Below, one piece after another: positions 14,967 through 17,830 of a stretch of DNA of 17,830 bases (its first letter is position 1; each line of letters begins with the position of its first letter). The DNA is from JAMWZF01 sp041628615. Lineage in GTDB: Bacteria; Pseudomonadota; Alphaproteobacteria; Rhodobacterales; Rhodobacteraceae. Made by a program: the position numbers and the translations under genes. The stretch spans positions 1 through 17,830 of the forward strand of contig JBFKOW010000061.1 of the NCBI GenBank assembly GCA_041628615.1, given 5' to 3'. The notes under the pieces are model-generated. The model saw only the letters and a program-made list of their open reading frames with translations, was not told the DNA's origin and did not search any database.

Positions 14967-15592
14967 TGCTGCGGGCCGGGCTGGCACTGGCGGTCTGGTC
15001 CGTTCTGGCCGGGGCGCCGCCGGCGGCGGCGCAGGGCGATCTGAACCTCGGCACGCCGCAGGTGGTGGCGCCGGACGCGATGCGGTCGCCGGTCCTGACG
15101 GTGGATCCGGAGGCGCTGTTCGAGGGGTCGCTGTTCGGCCGCCGGCTGATCGAGGACATCCGCGCCGAGACCGAGGCGCTGGCGGCCGAGAACCGCCGGA
15201 TCGAGGCCGAACTGACCGCCGAGGAACAGGAGCTGACCGATCGCCGGCCCGACATGGATGTCGAGGCGTTCCGCGCCGAGGCCGAGGACTTCGACGCGAA
15301 GGTGCAGATGATCCGCCGCCAGCAGGACGCCAAGGAGCGCGATCTGGAGCGGCTCGAGACCGAGTCCCGCGACCGCTTTCTCGTCGCCGCGCAGCCGATC
15401 CTCGGCCGCATGATGCTGCAGCGGGGCGCGGTCGTGATGCTGGACCGGCGCAGCGTGTTCCTCGGGTTCGGGGCCATCGACGTGACTGACGCCGCGATCG
15501 CCGAGATCGACGCCGAGCTGGGCGACGGGTCGGCGCTCGAGAACCGGGACGGCCCGGTGCCGCAAAACCTTGATGCCGAACCGGACCGCTAG
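14966..15592 (+). CDS. OmpH/Skp-family periplasmic chaperone
   Basis: Skp-like proteins escort unfolded outer-membrane proteins across the periplasm to BAM. The ATG at 14966 shares its A with the BamA stop (TGATG), a typical coupled start. The 208-residue product has a signal peptide with likely cleavage after AAA (20-22). A region of conserved beta-strand type follows (VLTVDPEALFEGSLFGRRL). A long charged helical stretch, about 60-130, is rich in Glu, Ala and Arg and probably forms the coiled-coil arm. The C-terminal part (VVMLDRRSVFLGFGAIDVTD) matches the OmpH core, and an acidic tail ends the chain. The family call rests on architecture and its place directly after bamA. No lpxD gene follows, unlike in E. 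coli. Confidence 0.88.
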   Translation: MLRAGLALAVWSVLAGAPPAAAQGDLNLGTPQVVAPDAMRSPVLTVDPEALFEGSLFGRRLIEDIRAETEALAAENRRIEAELTAEEQELTDRRPDMDVEAFRAEAEDFDAKVQMIRRQQDAKERDLERLETESRDRFLVAAQPILGRMMLQRGAVVMLDRRSVFLGFGAIDVTDAAIAEIDAELGDGSALENRDGPVPQNLDAEPDR

Positions 15593-15600
15593 CGGCGGCC

Positions 15601-15629
15601 TTGCTGGCGCCCCGGCCCCTTGCTAGGGA
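15601..15629 (+). promoter_or_regulatory. Candidate promoter for fabZ
   Basis: In the 62-bp ompH-fabZ gap TTGCTG (15601-15606) is followed after 17 nt by TAGGGA (15624-15629). Both are partial matches to housekeeping boxes and lie 26 nt before the fabZ ATG. AGGGAG (15643-15648) then serves as a strong ribosome-binding site. This is an eye-based call that would allow separate expression of fabZ-lpxA-lpxI. Confidence 0.35.
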
Positions 15630-15654
15630 CGCCGGAACAGAAAGGGAGACGTCC

Positions 15655-16137
15655 ATGTCCGAAGCCGCAGGCGATGCCGCGCCCCGCACCGAGGCGGATA
15701 TCCAGCTGATCCAGTCGATCCTGCCGCACCGCTACCCGTTCCTGCTGGTGGACCGGGTGGTCGAGATCGACGGCATCTCGAGCGCCGTGGGCATCAAGAA
15801 CGTCACCATGAACGAACCCCATTTCCAGGGCCACTTCCCGGGCCAGCCGATCATGCCCGGCGTCACCATCATCGAGGCGATGGCCCAGACCGCCGCGGTG
15901 ATGATCGGCACCACGCTGAATCTCACCGACGGCAACCTGCTGATCTACTTCATGGGCATCGACGCCGCCAAGTTCCGCCGCAAGGTGGTGCCGGGCGACC
16001 AGTTGCGGATGAACCTGCGCACCTTGCGCGGCAAGGCCGGCGGCAAGGTGTGGAAATTCGCCGGCGAGGCGTTGGTCGATGGCGAGCTTGCCGCCCAGTG
16101 CGAGTTCACCGCGATGACGGATTTCCGCACCGTATGA
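15655..16137 (+). CDS. fabZ: 3-hydroxyacyl-ACP dehydratase FabZ
   Basis: FabZ dehydrates (3R)-hydroxyacyl-ACP in the cytoplasmic fatty acid cycle and competes with LpxA for the same hydroxyacyl-ACP pool. The 160-residue protein has the family start IQSILPHRYPFLLVDRV and the active-site segment NEPHFQGHFPGQPIMPGV. His60 (in HFPG) and Glu74 (in TIIEAMAQ) form the catalytic pair. The short N-terminal extension (MSEAAGDAAPRTEA) is normal. The ATG at 15655 is chosen because of the strong AGGGAG just upstream. The stop overlaps the lpxA ATG by 4 bp (ATGA), so their translation is coupled. Confidence 0.97.
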   Translation: MSEAAGDAAPRTEADIQLIQSILPHRYPFLLVDRVVEIDGISSAVGIKNVTMNEPHFQGHFPGQPIMPGVTIIEAMAQTAAVMIGTTLNLTDGNLLIYFMGIDAAKFRRKVVPGDQLRMNLRTLRGKAGGKVWKFAGEALVDGELAAQCEFTAMTDFRTV

Positions 16138-16919
16138 GCGCCGACATCCACCCCAGCGCCGTGGTCGACCCGGCCGCCCGGCTGGGCGACGGGGTGCGCA
16201 TCGGCCCGCTCTGCGTGGTCGGACCCGAGGTCGTGCTGGGCGACGGGGTGGAGTTGAAGTCCCACGTCGTGGTCACCGGCGACACCCATGTCGGGCCGGG
16301 CACGGTGATCTTTCCCTTCGCGGTGATCGGCGAGGTGCCGCAGGATCTCAAGTTCGCGGGCGAGAAGACGCGGCTGCGCATCGGCGCCCGCAACCGGATC
16401 CGCGAACACGTCACGATGAACACCGGCACCGCCGGCGGCGGCGGCGAGACCCGGGTGGGCGACGACGGGCTGTTCATGGCCGGCTGCCACATCGCCCATG
16501 ACGCACAGGTCGGCGACCGGGTGATCGTGGTCAACCAGTCCGCCGTCGCCGGCCACTGCGTGATCGAGGACGACGTCATCATCGGCGGCCTGAGCGGCGT
16601 GCACCAGTGGGTCCGCATCGGCCGCGGCGCGATCATCGGCGCGGTCACCATGGTGACCGCCGACGTGCTGCCGCACGGGCTGGTGCAGGGGCCGCGCGGC
16701 CGGCTCGACGGGCTGAACCTCGTCGGGCTCAAGCGCAAGGGCGTCAGCCGCGCCGACATCACCGCCCTGCGCGCCGCCTTCCAGGCCCTCAAGGACGGCG
16801 AGGGCACCTTTGCCGACCGCGCCCGGCGGCTCGAACAGGAGGCGGCAAGCCCCTTCGTGGCCGAGATGGTGGCCTTCATCCTCGGCGACACCGACCGCAA
16901 CTTCCTGACCCCGGGCTGA
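16134..16919 (+). CDS. lpxA: UDP-N-acetylglucosamine acyltransferase
   Basis: LpxA transfers a 3-hydroxyacyl chain from ACP to UDP-GlcNAc, the first step of lipid A synthesis, in the cytoplasm. The 261-residue product shows left-handed beta-helix hexapeptide repeats through about residue 185 (for example AVVDPAARLGDGVRIG). A helical C-terminal domain contains LDGLNLVGLKRKGVSR. His122 in CHIAHDAQVG corresponds to the catalytic His125 of E. coli. NRIREHVTMNTGT matches the conserved family segment. The frame is open before 16134, but the ATG overlapping the fabZ stop (ATGA) gives the correct N-terminus. Acyl-chain length choice cannot be read reliably by eye. Confidence 0.97.
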   Translation: MSADIHPSAVVDPAARLGDGVRIGPLCVVGPEVVLGDGVELKSHVVVTGDTHVGPGTVIFPFAVIGEVPQDLKFAGEKTRLRIGARNRIREHVTMNTGTAGGGGETRVGDDGLFMAGCHIAHDAQVGDRVIVVNQSAVAGHCVIEDDVIIGGLSGVHQWVRIGRGAIIGAVTMVTADVLPHGLVQGPRGRLDGLNLVGLKRKGVSRADITALRAAFQALKDGEGTFADRARRLEQEAASPFVAEMVAFILGDTDRNFLTPG

Positions 16920-16924
16920 CGCCC

Positions 16925-17830
16925 ATGACGCTTGCCCTGATCGCCGGAACCGGCCAGCTGCCGCCCGCGCTCGTGGCGGCGCTGCGGGCGCGGGGCGACG
17001 CGCCGCTGGTCTGCGAGATGGCCGGCTTCGCCTCGGCCATAGATCCGGACCTGCCGCGGCTGGGCTTCCGGCTCGAAACCCTCGGCAGCTTCCTCGACAC
17101 CCTGCGCGGCGCCGGGGTCACCCGGGTCTGCATGGCCGGGGCGATGCGCCGCCCGTCCCTCGACGCCGACCGGATCGACGCCCGCACCGCGCCGCTGGTG
17201 CCGCGGCTGATGGCGGCGCTGGGGCAGGGGGACGACGGCACCCTGCGGGCCTTCGCGGCGCTGTTCGAGGCGCACGGCATCGCGGTGGTCGGCGCGCACG
17301 AGATCGCGCCCGACCTGCTGCCCGAACCGGGCGACCTCGCCGCCACGCCCGCGCCGCCGCTCGCCGCCGAGACCGCCGCCGCCCGCGCCGCGCTGGCCGC
17401 GATGGGCGCGGCCGATCTCGGGCAGGCGCTGGTCGTGCGGGGCGGCGCGGTGATCGCGCGCGAGGACGACCGCGGCACCGACGCGATGCTGGCGGACCTC
17501 GCCGCGCCCCGGCCCGCCGAGGGCGCCTCGGACCCGTTCTTCGGCGCGATGGACGCGGTGGGCGATCTGCTGGGCGGCGCGGCGGACTGGCTGTCGGGGC
17601 GGGACCCCGCCGGGCCGGTGCCCCGCGGCGCGCAGGGCGTGATGTTCAAGGCCCCGAAGCCCGGTCAGGACCGCCGGATGGACCTGCCGGTGATCGGCCC
17701 GGACACCGCCACCGGGGCCGTGGCGGCGGGGCTCGCCGGGCTGGTGATCGAGGCCGGGGGAGTCATCGTGCTCGACCGCCCGGAGGTGATCCGAAGGCTC
17801 GACCGCGGCGGCCTGTTCCTTGCCGTGCGC
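16925..17830 (+). CDS. lpxI: UDP-2,3-diacylglucosamine pyrophosphatase LpxI, 3' end outside window
   Basis: LpxI hydrolyses UDP-2,3-diacylglucosamine to lipid X in alphaproteobacteria, which use it in place of the unrelated LpxH. The frame is open for 302 residues up to the window edge. It begins with LALIAGTGQLPPALVAALRA (3-22), as in the family (formerly DUF1009). It then has VVRGGAVIAREDDRGTDAML (170-189) and the C-terminal motif FKAPKPGQDRRMDLPVIGPD (241-260), whose acidic residues are in the conserved active region. Roughly 45 residues (about 192-236), including DWLSGRDPAG, separate the last two motifs, longer than in compact LpxI proteins. It starts 5 bp after lpxA. By the usual alphaproteobacterial order lpxB would follow outside the window. 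Confidence 0.93.
   Translation, partial: MTLALIAGTGQLPPALVAALRARGDAPLVCEMAGFASAIDPDLPRLGFRLETLGSFLDTLRGAGVTRVCMAGAMRRPSLDADRIDARTAPLVPRLMAALGQGDDGTLRAFAALFEAHGIAVVGAHEIAPDLLPEPGDLAATPAPPLAAETAAARAALAAMGAADLGQALVVRGGAVIAREDDRGTDAMLADLAAPRPAEGASDPFFGAMDAVGDLLGGAADWLSGRDPAGPVPRGAQGVMFKAPKPGQDRRMDLPVIGPDTATGAVAAGLAGLVIEAGGVIVLDRPEVIRRLDRGGLFLAVR

Noticed and set aside
12459..15689. Very long open frame on the minus strand opposite bamA and ompH (1076 codons)
   Set aside because: It is antisense to clear genes, has Arg/Gly/Pro/His-rich composition with no recognisable domain, and arises from strong GC bias at third codon positions.
1..17830. Mobile element, prophage, CRISPR array, tRNA or rRNA
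   Set aside because: No transposase or integrase frame, no regularly spaced repeats, no cloverleaf or rRNA-like stretch was recognised; all large frames are explained by core genes.

Overview
The window is GC-rich alphaproteobacterial chromosome, most likely Rhodobacterales (Paracoccaceae/Rhodobacteraceae). The gene order pyrH-frr-uppS-cdsA-dxr-rseP-bamA-ompH-fabZ-lpxA-lpxI, the use of LpxI rather than LpxH, and the protein sequences fit that group. The assignment is by recognition, not by database search.

Left part, minus strand (1-6437). Reading in the direction of transcription: miaA (tRNA dimethylallyltransferase, apparent TTG start); an AraC-family regulator closed by a very strong GC-rich hairpin; a 288-bp intergenic region with helically phased direct repeats; then an ABC uptake operon. 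That operon holds a Tat-exported family 5 solute-binding protein, a DppB-type permease, and an enlarged DppC-type permease that runs off the left edge. The ATPase genes, if present, lie outside. The transported substrate cannot be read from the sequence; a peptide-like compound is the family default.

Right part, plus strand (6561-17830). This is one long envelope-biogenesis cluster: UMP kinase and ribosome recycling factor, undecaprenyl-diphosphate synthase, CDP-diglyceride synthase, DXP reductoisomerase, the site-2 protease RseP, a 44-aa membrane microprotein, BamA, an OmpH/Skp-like chaperone, FabZ, LpxA and LpxI (cut by the right edge). Several junctions overlap by 1-4 bases (cdsA/dxr, bamA/ompH, fabZ/lpxA), which implies translational coupling. 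The products link isoprenoid supply (Dxr) to the cell-wall lipid carrier (UppS), phospholipid synthesis (CdsA), outer-membrane protein assembly (BamA, OmpH), and lipid A synthesis (FabZ, LpxA, LpxI).

No tRNA, rRNA, CRISPR array, insertion sequence or prophage signal was seen. No gene-free stretch exceeds 300 bp; the longest is 4287-4574. I see no clearly new multi-gene system. The least explained elements are the AraC-side repeat array, the enlarged DppC permease, and the microprotein between rseP and bamA.
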